The notes under the pieces: model-generated | Told to the model about the DNA's origin: nothing | Databases searched by the model: none | Seen by the model: the letters and a program-made list of their open reading frames with translations, nothing else | Assembly (NCBI RefSeq): GCF_014646335.1 | Contig: NZ_BMNG01000008.1 | Coordinates: 1-64,000, forward strand | Source: Streptomyces lasiicapitis | GTDB lineage: Bacteria > Actinomycetota > Actinomycetes > Streptomycetales > Streptomycetaceae | DNA length: 64,000 nucleotides | Direction of reading: 5' to 3' | Part shown: positions 34,537 to 42,209 of the stretch, piece by piece | Numbering within the stretch: the stretch's first letter is position 1 | Layout of the letters: every line of letters begins with the position of its first letter | Position numbers and translations under genes: made by a program

Positions 34537-35444
34537 GCCGTCACCGCCGTGCGGTCGGCGGGGTTCGCGCCGGGGGTGAGCAGTGGCGGCGCGTCGGGGG
34601 AGCGCAGGTGGGCGAGCAACAGCTCCTCCAGGGACGGTTCTTCGACGTCCCAGCCGCTGTCGAGGCGCAGGGGTCCGTCGGGGCGTACGAGGGCGGTGAG
34701 TCCGCGGCCGGTGGCGTGGGACTCGACGACGGTGTGCGCCGCGAGATCGGTGAGCGGCCGGGCGCCTGTGATCAGGGCGTGGGCGTTGACCAGGTCGTCG
34801 ATGCCGCCGCCGAGCCGGACCCGGCCGCCGGACACAAGGAGCAAGTGGTCGCAGGTGTCGGCGAGTTCGCCGACTATGTGGGACGACATGACGACGGTGG
34901 TGCCGTGTTCGGCGGCCTCGGCCATCAGCGTGCCCATCAGCTGGTGGCGGGCGAGCGGGTCGAGGTCGGCCATCGGCTCGTCCAGGAGCAGGAGTTCGGC
35001 GCGCTTGCCGAGCGCGAGGGCGAGCGCGACGCGGGTGCGCTGGCCGCCGGAGAGGGAGCGGACGCGGGCGCCCGGGTCGAGCTCGCCGTCGGCCACCACG
35101 CGTGCGGCGAGGGCGGCGTCCCAGCGGCCCGGGTTCAGTTCGGCGCCGAGGCGCAGCGTCTCGGCGATCGTGAGCTGCGGGTAGAGCGGCTTGTCCTGTG
35201 CCACGTACGCGATCCGGGTGCGTACGTCGGCCGGGGATCCGCCGAGCACGGCGAGCCGCCCGGACGTCGGGCGCAGCAGGCCCGCGGCGAGCGCGAGCAG
35301 CGTGGACTTCCCGGCGCCGTTCGGCCCGACGACCGCGCACACGCGGCCGGCGGCGAGCCGGAAGGAGCAGCCGCGCAGCGCGGGCGCGCGGCGGCGGCCG
35401 TAGGCCAGGGTGAGGTCGGCCGCCTCCATGGCGGTGTCGGTCAT
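34533..35444 (-). CDS. ABC transporter ATP-binding protein
   Basis: 303-aa ATPase. Walker A is VVGPNGAGKSTLLALAAG, the signature is RSLSGGQRTRVALALAL, Walker B is LLLLDEPMADLDP, and the H-loop is MSSHIVGELADT. The C-terminal 80 residues carry the exporter-type extension (ITGARPLTDLAAHTVV). It starts at ATG 35444, overlapping the gntR stop by 4 nt. It is probably repressed with the whole operon by the upstream GntR protein. Confidence 0.92.
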   Translation of the reverse strand: MTDTAMEAADLTLAYGRRRAPALRGCSFRLAAGRVCAVVGPNGAGKSTLLALAAGLLRPTSGRLAVLGGSPADVRTRIAYVAQDKPLYPQLTIAETLRLGAELNPGRWDAALAARVVADGELDPGARVRSLSGGQRTRVALALALGKRAELLLLDEPMADLDPLARHQLMGTLMAEAAEHGTTVVMSSHIVGELADTCDHLLLVSGGRVRLGGGIDDLVNAHALITGARPLTDLAAHTVVESHATGRGLTALVRPDGPLRLDSGWDVEEPSLEELLLAHLRSPDAPPLLTPGANPADRTAVTA

Positions 35445-35911
35445 GCGGGGTCCCCTTTGGCGGTCGGGTTCTTGGCGGGCGTGGCCTTGACCGTTGTGCC
35501 CCTGCCGGTCGTGTCCTGCTCCGATGCGAGCCGCTCCGGTGTGAACTGCTCGTCCAGTACGGCCGTGAACAGCGCCGCCACGTCGTCCCGCTCCAGGCCG
35601 GCCGCGCGGGCGCGCCCGGCCCACTCCAGGAGCTCGCCGCGCAGCGGTGAGTCGGCCGGGGTGCTGCCGAGGGACTTGCGGACGAACGTGCCGAGGCCGC
35701 GGCGGGCCTCCACCAGGCCTTCGCGCTCCAGCTCGCGGTAGGCCTTCAGGACGGTGTTCGGGTTGATCGCGGTGGCCTCGACGACCTCGCGTGCCGTCGG
35801 CAGCTTGTCGCCGGGCTCCAGCAGGCCGAGGCGCAGGGCCTGTTGGGTCTGCTGGACGATCTGGAGGTAGGTGGCGACGCCACTGCGCCGGTCGATGCGG
35901 TACTCGACCAC
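35441..35911 (-). CDS. YtrA-subfamily GntR regulator
   Basis: 156 aa. A GntR winged helix begins VEYRIDRRSGVATYLQIVQQTQQALRLG and contains LPTAREVVEATAINPNTVLKAYRELEREGLV and GLGTFV. A short helical C-terminus (about 60 residues) with no ligand domain is the YtrA arrangement, usual for regulators encoded with ABC exporters. GTG 35911 is preferred; the longer frame would translate the upstream palindrome. AAGG lies only 2 nt before the GTG, next to that palindrome. Overlap ATGA with the ATPase gene. Confidence 0.88.
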   Translation of the reverse strand: MVEYRIDRRSGVATYLQIVQQTQQALRLGLLEPGDKLPTAREVVEATAINPNTVLKAYRELEREGLVEARRGLGTFVRKSLGSTPADSPLRGELLEWAGRARAAGLERDDVAALFTAVLDEQFTPERLASEQDTTGRGTTVKATPAKNPTAKGDPA

Positions 35912-35914
35912 TGC

Positions 35915-35960
35915 CTTGCACCACCCTTTCACTAATTGAGTAGTGAAAGGGTGGTGCAAG
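35915..35960. promoter_or_regulatory. 20-bp perfect palindrome at the gntR start
   Basis: The arms at 35915-35934 and 35941-35960 are perfect inverted repeats around ATTGAG. The inner part ACTA-ATTGAG-TAGT resembles GntR/YtrA half-sites. The outer arm ends 4 nt before the gntR GTG and touches its Shine-Dalgarno sequence. It is the likely autoregulatory operator and could also fold in RNA. Confidence 0.75.
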
Positions 35961-35963
35961 AGA

Positions 35964-35991
35964 GGGGGCGGCGTCAAGTGACGCCGCCCCC
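35964..35991. terminator. Terminator downstream of mshD
   Basis: GGGGGCGGCGTC-AAGT-GACGCCGCCCCC is a perfect 12-bp stem with a 4-nt loop, 26 nt past the mshD stop on the minus strand. Confidence 0.8.
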
Positions 35992-36017
35992 TGGGGTGTT
36001 GCCTTCTTGCTCTGTCC

Positions 36018-36950
36018 TTACGACTCCGTGCGGTACATCAGGTCCGTCTCGTGCGTCACGAACCCGAGCCGCTCGTACACGCTGACCGCCGCCTTGTTGT
36101 CCGCGTCGACGTACAGCATCGCCGTCGGAAGGCCCGCCGCCGCGAGGTGGCGCAGGCCGACGGTGGTGAGCGCCTTGCCGAGGCCGCCGCCCTGCGCGCC
36201 CGGCCGCACCCCGAGGACGTACACCTCACCGAGACGCTCCGCCGCGTGCACCTTCGTCCAGTGGAAGCCGACCAGCTCGCCGTCCGCCTCGCGCTCGGCC
36301 AGGAAGAACCCGGCCGGGTCGAACCACGCCTCCGCCTTGCGGTCGTCGAGGTCGCGCTGGGTCAGCGAGCCCTGCTCGGGGTGGTGCGCGAACGCCTCGG
36401 CGTTCACCGCGAGCCACGCCGCGTCGTCCTCGCCGGGCACGAAGGCACGTACGCGGACACCCTCCGGGAACACCGGCTCGGGCAGGTCCAGATCCGCCAA
36501 CGGGCGCCGCATCTGGCGCAGTTCGCGGAACAGCGTCAGGCCGAGCACCTGGGCCAGGTGGCGCGCCGCGGAGTGCCCGCCGTGCGCCCACACCCGCAGC
36601 CGCCGCCCGGACTCGCCGAGCAGCGCCGTGCCGAGCGCGCGGCCGTGCCCGTGACCGCGGTGGGCCGGGTGCACGACCAGCTCGGCGGCGGGGGCCTCGA
36701 TCGGGTCGGTGTCCTCCAGCTGCGCGTATCCGGCGAGTTCGGCGTCGACGGTGAGCAGCAGATGCCGTACGCCTGCCCGCGGGTCGCCCTTGAGCTGCAG
36801 CCGTCCCTGCTCGGACACGGCCTGCTGGCCGTCGGTCCGGGCCGCGTCCGCGAGCAGCCTGAGCACGGCGGTGGCCTGCTCGGCCGAGAGGGCGTCGTAG
36901 GTGTCGATCCGGCGGAGTGCGGGGGCCTCGGCGGGCTGCTCGTCTGTCAT
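36018..36950 (-). CDS. mshD: Mycothiol synthase
   Basis: 310 aa, two tandem GNAT domains as in MshD, which acetylates Cys-GlcN-Ins in the last step of mycothiol synthesis. The N-domain has ELVVHPAHRGHGHGRALGTALL; the C-domain has YVLGVRPGAQGGGLGKALTTVGL and LYVDADNKAAVSVYERLGFVTHETDLMY. GFHWTKVH is characteristic of MshD. ATG 36950 is followed by an acidic N-terminus. It is a single gene, with its own terminator. The upstream divergent gap contains a repeat copy. Confidence 0.93.
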   Translation of the reverse strand: MTDEQPAEAPALRRIDTYDALSAEQATAVLRLLADAARTDGQQAVSEQGRLQLKGDPRAGVRHLLLTVDAELAGYAQLEDTDPIEAPAAELVVHPAHRGHGHGRALGTALLGESGRRLRVWAHGGHSAARHLAQVLGLTLFRELRQMRRPLADLDLPEPVFPEGVRVRAFVPGEDDAAWLAVNAEAFAHHPEQGSLTQRDLDDRKAEAWFDPAGFFLAEREADGELVGFHWTKVHAAERLGEVYVLGVRPGAQGGGLGKALTTVGLRHLAAAGLPTAMLYVDADNKAAVSVYERLGFVTHETDLMYRTES

Positions 36951-36990
36951 GAGTCGAGGGTAAGGGGGACGGAAGGGGTGCCACAGATAG

Positions 36991-37030
36991 AGCCCGTCCG
37001 GCGATTGAGGACGAGCGCGCAGCGCGATGA
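36991..37030. repeat. Interspersed repeat A, copy 1
   Basis: The core AGCCCGTCCGGCGATTGAGG plus ACGAG, then an inverted GCGC-GCAGCGC element, matches six other copies of the same family in the window. It lies between mshD and the 5'-nucleotidase gene. Confidence 0.8.
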
Positions 37031-37162
37031 ATGCCTCAGCCGAAGTCTTCCGGCAGACAAATGGCAACCACCCTGTAACCAGCGGAGCCCTGTTGCGCTA
37101 CGCGCGTTGACCCTAGGCTTCCCGACGGTCCGAGTCGTCCGTAACGCCCCCGGGGGGAACCC

Positions 37163-38998
37163 GTGTCCGCCATACCGAAGCACCGCAGGCCCAGGCGCCG
37201 AGCCACCCGCGTCCTCGCCGTCGCGGCGGGCCTCGCCACCGTCGGCGCGCTCGCCGCCGCGCTGCCCGCGACCGCCGGGCAGGACGGGTCGGGCGGGGCG
37301 CCGGCCAAGGACAAGAAGCGCACCGTCGACGTGCAGCTCCTTTCCTTCAACGACTTCCACGGCAACCTCCAGGCGCCTGCCGGGTCCTCGGGCCAGGTCA
37401 CCGAGAAGCAGCCGGACGGGACCGAGAAGAAGATCGACGCGGGCGGCGCCGAGTACCTCGCGACGTCCCTGCGCACGGCCCGCAAGGGCCACCCGTACTC
37501 CGTCACCGCCGCGGCCGGCGACCTCATCGGCGGCAGCCCGCTGCTCTCGGGGCTCTTCCACGACGAGCCGACCGTCGAGGCCCTGAACAAGATGGACCTC
37601 GACGTCTCCAGCGTCGGCAACCACGAGTTCGACGAGGGCGCGAAGGAACTGGCGCGCATCCAGAACGGCGGCTGCCACCCCAAGGACGGCTGCTACGAGA
37701 AGGACAAGCACGGCAAGGCGAAGAAGTTCAAGGGCGCCGACTTCCCCTACCTCACGGCGAACGTCACCAAGGAGAAGACCGGCAAGCCCCTCCTCAAGCC
37801 CTACTCGGTGTGGAAGCACAAGGGCGTGAAGATCGGCTTCATCGGGCTGACCCTGGAGGGCACCCCGGACATCGTCTCGGCCGACGGCATCAAGGGCCTG
37901 AAGTTCCACGACGAGGTCGAGACGATCAACAAGTACGCGAAGATCCTCGACAAGCAGGGCGTGAAGTCGATCGTCACGCTCATCCACGAGGGCGGCTCCC
38001 CGGCGAGCCAGGCGTACAACTACAACTGCGACTCCCCGGGCGCGGGCGACGGCATCTCGGGCCCGATCACCGCGATCGCCAAGGCCGCATCGCCCAAGGT
38101 CGACGCGTTCGTGACGGGCCACACCCACCAGGCGTACGTCTGCACCATCCCGGACCCGTCCGGCAAGCCGCGCATGGTCACCTCGGCGTCCTCGTACGGC
38201 AAGCTCTACACGGACACCACGCTGACGTACGACCGCAGGACCAAGGACATCGTCCGAACCAGCGTGAAGTCGGCGAACCACGTCGTCAGCCGTACGCAGC
38301 CCAAGGCCGCCGACATGACGCGCCTCATCGGTCGCTGGGACAAGCTGGCCGCGCCCATCGCGAGCAAGCCCGTCGGCTTCATCTCCGGCGACATCCCCGG
38401 CCGCGGCGCCGCCTCGCCCGAGTCCCCGCTCGGCGACCTGATCTCCGACGCGCAGCTCGCGCACGCCAAGTCCCTTGATCCCAAGGCGAGCCTGGCCCTG
38501 ATGAACCCCGGCGGCATCCGCTCCGACCTCGTCCACAAGGCGAGCGGCAGCGAGGGCGACGGCGTCGTGACGTACGGCGAGGCGTTCACCGTGCAGCCGT
38601 TCAGCAACACCGTGAACCTGATCGACCTCACCGGCGCGCAGCTCCTGACCGCGCTGCGCCAGCAGGTCAGCGGCCCGAACGAGGCCTCGCCGAAGATCCT
38701 CCAGGTCTCGGACGGCTTCACCTACACCCTCGACATGACGAAGTCCGGCGCCGACCGGATCGTCACCGACTCCGTGAAGCTGAACGGCAAGGCGCTCGAC
38801 CCGAACGCCACCTACCGCGTCGCCCTGAACTCCTTCCTCGCGGGCGGCGGCGACGGCTTCGCCGAGCTGGGCAAGGGCACGAAGCCGCTGGTCGGCGCGG
38901 ACGACCTGAAGGCGCTCAACGACTACTTCGCCGCCAACTCCTCGGCCGACAAGCCGATCGCGCCGCCGAAGGCGGACCGCATTGCCGTTGTGAAGTAG
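37163..38998 (+). CDS. Secreted 5'-nucleotidase/metallophosphatase
   Basis: 611 aa. The N-terminus is a signal peptide (MSAIPKHRRPRRRATRVLAVAAGL...ATA). The calcineurin-like domain has LLSFNDFHGNLQA, GDLIGGSPL, SVGNHEFDEG and VTGHTHQAYVC metal ligands. The C-terminal 5'-nucleotidase domain has MNPGGIRSDL, YGEAFTVQPFSNTV and NSFLAGGGDGF. It lacks LPxTG, so it is probably released. It hydrolyses extracellular nucleotides to scavenge phosphate; no clear PHO box is visible. GTG 37163 has GGGGGGAAC upstream. Confidence 0.93.
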   Translation: MSAIPKHRRPRRRATRVLAVAAGLATVGALAAALPATAGQDGSGGAPAKDKKRTVDVQLLSFNDFHGNLQAPAGSSGQVTEKQPDGTEKKIDAGGAEYLATSLRTARKGHPYSVTAAAGDLIGGSPLLSGLFHDEPTVEALNKMDLDVSSVGNHEFDEGAKELARIQNGGCHPKDGCYEKDKHGKAKKFKGADFPYLTANVTKEKTGKPLLKPYSVWKHKGVKIGFIGLTLEGTPDIVSADGIKGLKFHDEVETINKYAKILDKQGVKSIVTLIHEGGSPASQAYNYNCDSPGAGDGISGPITAIAKAASPKVDAFVTGHTHQAYVCTIPDPSGKPRMVTSASSYGKLYTDTTLTYDRRTKDIVRTSVKSANHVVSRTQPKAADMTRLIGRWDKLAAPIASKPVGFISGDIPGRGAASPESPLGDLISDAQLAHAKSLDPKASLALMNPGGIRSDLVHKASGSEGDGVVTYGEAFTVQPFSNTVNLIDLTGAQLLTALRQQVSGPNEASPKILQVSDGFTYTLDMTKSGADRIVTDSVKLNGKALDPNATYRVALNSFLAGGGDGFAELGKGTKPLVGADDLKALNDYFAANSSADKPIAPPKADRIAVVK

Positions 38999-39051
38999 CT
39001 CTCCGGCGAACAAGCTTGGGGTGGGGTGTGAACGTATGGTGAGATCGCTTG

Positions 39052-40293
39052 ATGCGTTCCCCCCACCGCATGGCCGTTTCTGATCCGTCCGAAGAGATAT
39101 CCCCTCACCATCCGTACGTTGCGACATCTCCCCACAATCCATACGAAGAGCTCGGCGCCCTCGCGCCCAACCCCCTGGAGGACTTCCTCGAGGAGGAGCC
39201 CGAGGATGCCGCCGAGACTCCGTGGGAGCCGCCCAACCACCGGCGCGGCAGCCGTCGGCGCCGCAACCGGTTCGCCGGGCTCCCGCCGGCCGCGAAGGCC
39301 GTCGTCGCCCTCGCCGTGGCCGCCGCGTTCCTGGTCCTCGTCGACCGCTGGGCCCTGCTCTACGCCGAGCACGAGGCCGCCGACAAGCTCAAGGACCAGC
39401 TCGACCTGAGCGCGGCGCCCGAGGTCGACATCGAGGGCTTCCCCTTCCTCACCCAGGTCTTCGACCAGCGCCTGGAGAAGGTGCGGGTGACCGTCCCGGA
39501 CGTCGCCGCCGACCGCGTCTCGCTCGCCAAGGTCTCCGCGACCGCCACCGACGTGACCATGAAGGGCGACGGGCCCACCTCCCTGACCGGCGCCGTCATC
39601 GGCCGGATGCGCGGCGAGGTGCTCCTCTCCTTCGACGACCTCAACCGTGAGCTGGGCGCCTCCCAGGTCACCTTCACCGGTCACGGCCGCGACAAGGTGT
39701 ACGCCCGCGGCACCCTGCCCGTCGCCGGGCACGACCTGAAGGTCCGCGCGGACGCCCGCATCGAGCGCGACGGCGATCGTGGTGTCGCCACCGACATCGA
39801 CCGGATGCGTCTGGACATCGGCGACATGGCGACCTACCGGCCGGGCGCGCGGGACTCCGAGGGCCTGCACCTCAGCCGCACCGGCGCGCGCCGCGTGGCC
39901 GACGAGTCGTCCCAGGCCAAGGCTCTGCTCGCGGTGCCCGAGATCGCCCGGCGCCTGGGGGTGCCGGACGCGGCCGTGCGGGATGCTCTGCGCAGTGACG
40001 CCAAGCTCAACGACGTCACCGGGTCGCCGGAGTTCGTCGATGACGTGATGCGGCTGAATCTGATCGAGGTGGCGGCGGGGCATCCCGCCCTCCTGAAGCG
40101 GCTCGGGCTCGACCCTGCCCTGCTCAAGGGGCTCGACGCCCTCACCCGGCCTGTTCTCGTCGACCGGCTGTCCCTGGCCTTCCAGTTGCCGAAGCTGCCT
40201 GGCGAGGGTGCGATGCGGCTTCAGGGCGTGAAGGTGGAGGAGGACGGGATCCGGGTGGGGGTTGAGGGGTACGGGATCGGGTTCGGGGGGTAG
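39052..40293 (+). CDS. LmeA-like DUF2993 membrane-anchored protein
   Basis: 413 aa. An 85-residue acidic then basic cytoplasmic N-terminus precedes one transmembrane helix (AAKAVVALAVAAAFLVLVDRW). DUF2993 follows with the conserved IEGFPFLTQVFDQRLEKVRV motif, then a beta-rich extracytoplasmic domain. Family members such as mycobacterial LmeA bind phospholipids in envelope biogenesis. ATG 39052 is chosen over the adjacent TTG. Its 3' end overlaps the converging ABC-F frame by 73 bp. A shorter paralogue is at 50579. Confidence 0.82.
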   Translation: MRSPHRMAVSDPSEEISPHHPYVATSPHNPYEELGALAPNPLEDFLEEEPEDAAETPWEPPNHRRGSRRRRNRFAGLPPAAKAVVALAVAAAFLVLVDRWALLYAEHEAADKLKDQLDLSAAPEVDIEGFPFLTQVFDQRLEKVRVTVPDVAADRVSLAKVSATATDVTMKGDGPTSLTGAVIGRMRGEVLLSFDDLNRELGASQVTFTGHGRDKVYARGTLPVAGHDLKVRADARIERDGDRGVATDIDRMRLDIGDMATYRPGARDSEGLHLSRTGARRVADESSQAKALLAVPEIARRLGVPDAAVRDALRSDAKLNDVTGSPEFVDDVMRLNLIEVAAGHPALLKRLGLDPALLKGLDALTRPVLVDRLSLAFQLPKLPGEGAMRLQGVKVEEDGIRVGVEGYGIGFGG

Positions 40294-42059
40294 GCCCTGC
40301 GGGGCATTCCCCAATCCCACCCCTTCCCGAAACCGGGGGCTGCCGCCCCCGGACCCCCGCAATCGGCCTGAACGGCCTCGTCCTCAAACGCCGGACGGGC
40401 TAAAAGGGCGGGTGGGTGGGAAGGGCGACCCAGGGTCAGGGTCGGGCCCCCGTACCCCGCCCGAATCCGCCTGTCGTGCGTGACAACGACCAGCGTTCCC
40501 GCGTACGTCGAAAGCGCCGCCTCCAGGTCCTCCACCAGCGCGGGCGAGACGTGGTTCGTCGGCTCGTCCAGGAGGAGCAGGTCGTACGGGCGCGTGACCA
40601 GGCGGGCCAGTTCGAGGCGGCGGCGCTGCCCCGTGGACAGGGTGCCGACCGGGCGGCGCAGGTCCTCCTCCCGGAAGAGGCCGAGCGCGAGCAGTTCCTC
40701 GGCGCGGTCCTCGCCGAAGGCCGCCAGGAGCGAACGTGCCCCCTCCGCACGGGACATAGGTGCTTCCACCTGCCGCAGCAGCCCGACCCGGGCGGGCCGC
40801 CGCACCGTGGCCCCCGGCTCCGGAGCCAGCTCGCCCGCGAGGACCCGGAGCAGCGTGGACTTGCCCGCCCCGTTGGGTCCGGTCACGAGGAGGCGGCCCC
40901 CGGCCGGGACGTGCAGGGCGTCGAGCGCGAGCCGCCCCGGTACGCGGACGTCCGCGAGCTCCACCGCGCACTGGGCCGCCCCCACGACGCTCGCAGCGAA
41001 CCGCAGCGGCCGCGGCGGCGCGGGCGCCGGGTTCTCCGTCAGGCGCGCGAGGCGCTCGCGGGCGTTGCGGATGCGGCTCATCGCGCCGTGCGCCCGCGAC
41101 CGGGCCCGGAAGGCGCCCGCGCCGCTGAAGGCCGCCGGGGCCTTGCGGGGGATCGCGTCGAGGCGTCCGATGCCGGAGTCGGCGAGCCGCGACTGGCGGG
41201 CCACTTCGGCGCGCCACTCCTCGTACTCCCGCTCCTGACGGGCGCGTTCGGCGGCCTTCGCCGTCAGATAGCCCGCGTACCCGTCGCCGTACCGCCGCAC
41301 GGAACGCGTGACCTGGTCGATCTCGACGACGGTGTCGGTGACGCGGTCGAGGAACGTCCGGTCGTGGGTGACGGCGACGAGGGTGCCGCGGTGGGCGCGC
41401 AGCCGCTCCTCCAGCCAGGCCACGGCCTCGTCGTCGAGGTCGTTGGTCGGCTCGTCGAGGAGCAGCAGTTCGGGCGCGGAGGCGAGCGTCGCGGCGAGCG
41501 CGAGCCGGGACCGCTGCCCGCCGGACAGCGTGCCGAGCCGCCGCGAACGGTCGAGCCCGGAGTGCTCGCCCAGGTGCCGCAGGACGATGTCGACGCGACG
41601 GTCCGCGCCGTAGCCGCCGCGGGCCTCGAACCGCGCGACGAGGGCCGCGTAGGCGTCGTACGCGTCCGGGCCCGCGCCGTCCAGGGCCGCTCCGGCCGCC
41701 TGGATACGCCGCTCCAGGGACCGCAGTTCGGCGAGCGCGAGGTCGATCGCGTCGCCCACGCGTGCGCTGTCCGGCAGGTCCAGGGTCTGCGCGAGATGCC
41801 CGGTGCCGCCCGGGGCGACGACGGTGACGACGCCGTTGTCGGGCCGCTCCCGCCCGGCGAGCAGCCGCAGCAGCGTGGACTTGCCCGAGCCGTTGTCCCC
41901 GATGACACCGGCCTTCTCGCCCGGCCGGACGGTGAGCCGGACGCGGTCGAGGACGAGGTGGTCGGCGTAGCGCTTGGTGACGTCGGTGAGGGTGAGCTGG
42001 GAGGTGGTGACGCGAGCGGCGGCGGTCGTGGTGGCGGGTGCTGCTGGGGCACGGAACAA
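40221..42059 (-). CDS. ABC-F family ATPase with repeat-derived C-terminal tail
   Basis: 612 aa, two ABC domains in one soluble chain. Walker A motifs are IGDNGSGKSTLLRLLAG and VTGPNGAGKSTLLRVLAG; signatures are TLSGGQRSRLALA and TLSTGQRRRLELA; Walker B motifs are LLLLDEPTNDLDDEA and LLLLDEPTNHVSPAL. There is no transmembrane segment, as in ribosome-protecting ABC-F proteins (e.g. VarM/TlrC types). TTG 42059 has AAAGAAG upstream. The last ~65 residues, after LTLGRPSHPP, are encoded by an intergenic repeat and overlap the convergent gene. Confidence 0.88.
   Translation of the reverse strand: MFRAPAAPATTTAAARVTTSQLTLTDVTKRYADHLVLDRVRLTVRPGEKAGVIGDNGSGKSTLLRLLAGRERPDNGVVTVVAPGGTGHLAQTLDLPDSARVGDAIDLALAELRSLERRIQAAGAALDGAGPDAYDAYAALVARFEARGGYGADRRVDIVLRHLGEHSGLDRSRRLGTLSGGQRSRLALAATLASAPELLLLDEPTNDLDDEAVAWLEERLRAHRGTLVAVTHDRTFLDRVTDTVVEIDQVTRSVRRYGDGYAGYLTAKAAERARQEREYEEWRAEVARQSRLADSGIGRLDAIPRKAPAAFSGAGAFRARSRAHGAMSRIRNARERLARLTENPAPAPPRPLRFAASVVGAAQCAVELADVRVPGRLALDALHVPAGGRLLVTGPNGAGKSTLLRVLAGELAPEPGATVRRPARVGLLRQVEAPMSRAEGARSLLAAFGEDRAEELLALGLFREEDLRRPVGTLSTGQRRRLELARLVTRPYDLLLLDEPTNHVSPALVEDLEAALSTYAGTLVVVTHDRRIRAGYGGPTLTLGRPSHPPALLARPAFEDEAVQADCGGPGAAAPGFGKGWDWGMPRRAYPPNPIPYPSTPTRIPSSSTFTP
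40294..40404. repeat. Interspersed repeat A, long copy 2
   Basis: About 110 bp, starting GCCCTGCGGGG and ending with the core CCTCAAACGCCGGACGGGCT. It is nearly identical to 44467-44577. It starts directly after the DUF2993 stop codon and is translated in the ABC-F frame on the other strand. Confidence 0.85.
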
Positions 42060-42109
42060 GTCGGGCTTCTTTCGCAGGGGACGGTGAGTGATTCCGTTGG
42101 GCCGATCGG

Positions 42110-42126
42110 CGAGACGTCTCGTCTCG
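42110..42126. promoter_or_regulatory. Palindromic operator 1 upstream of the ABC-F gene
   Basis: CGAGACG-TCT-CGTCTCG is a perfect 7-3-7 palindrome, 51 nt upstream of the TTG start. It resembles a TetR-family operator. No TetR gene is in the window. Confidence 0.6.
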
Positions 42127-42168
42127 TCAGCGGAACGACCTCACCGTAACCCCATGCCCTCGCTTACG

Positions 42169-42185
42169 CAAGACGCATCGTCTCG
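42169..42185. promoter_or_regulatory. Palindromic operator 2 upstream of the ABC-F gene
   Basis: CAAGACG-CAT-CGTCTCG is the same 7-3-7 palindrome with one mismatch, centred 59 bp from operator 1. Confidence 0.55.
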
Positions 42186-42209
42186 TTGGCGAATGAAACC
42201 CTCAAGCCC

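Noticed and set aside
37041..37110. PHO boxes upstream of the secreted 5'-nucleotidase, from GCAACCACCCT and GTAACCAGCGG spaced by 11 nt.
   Set aside because: They lack the TTCACC core seen at pstS; the match is too weak to claim.
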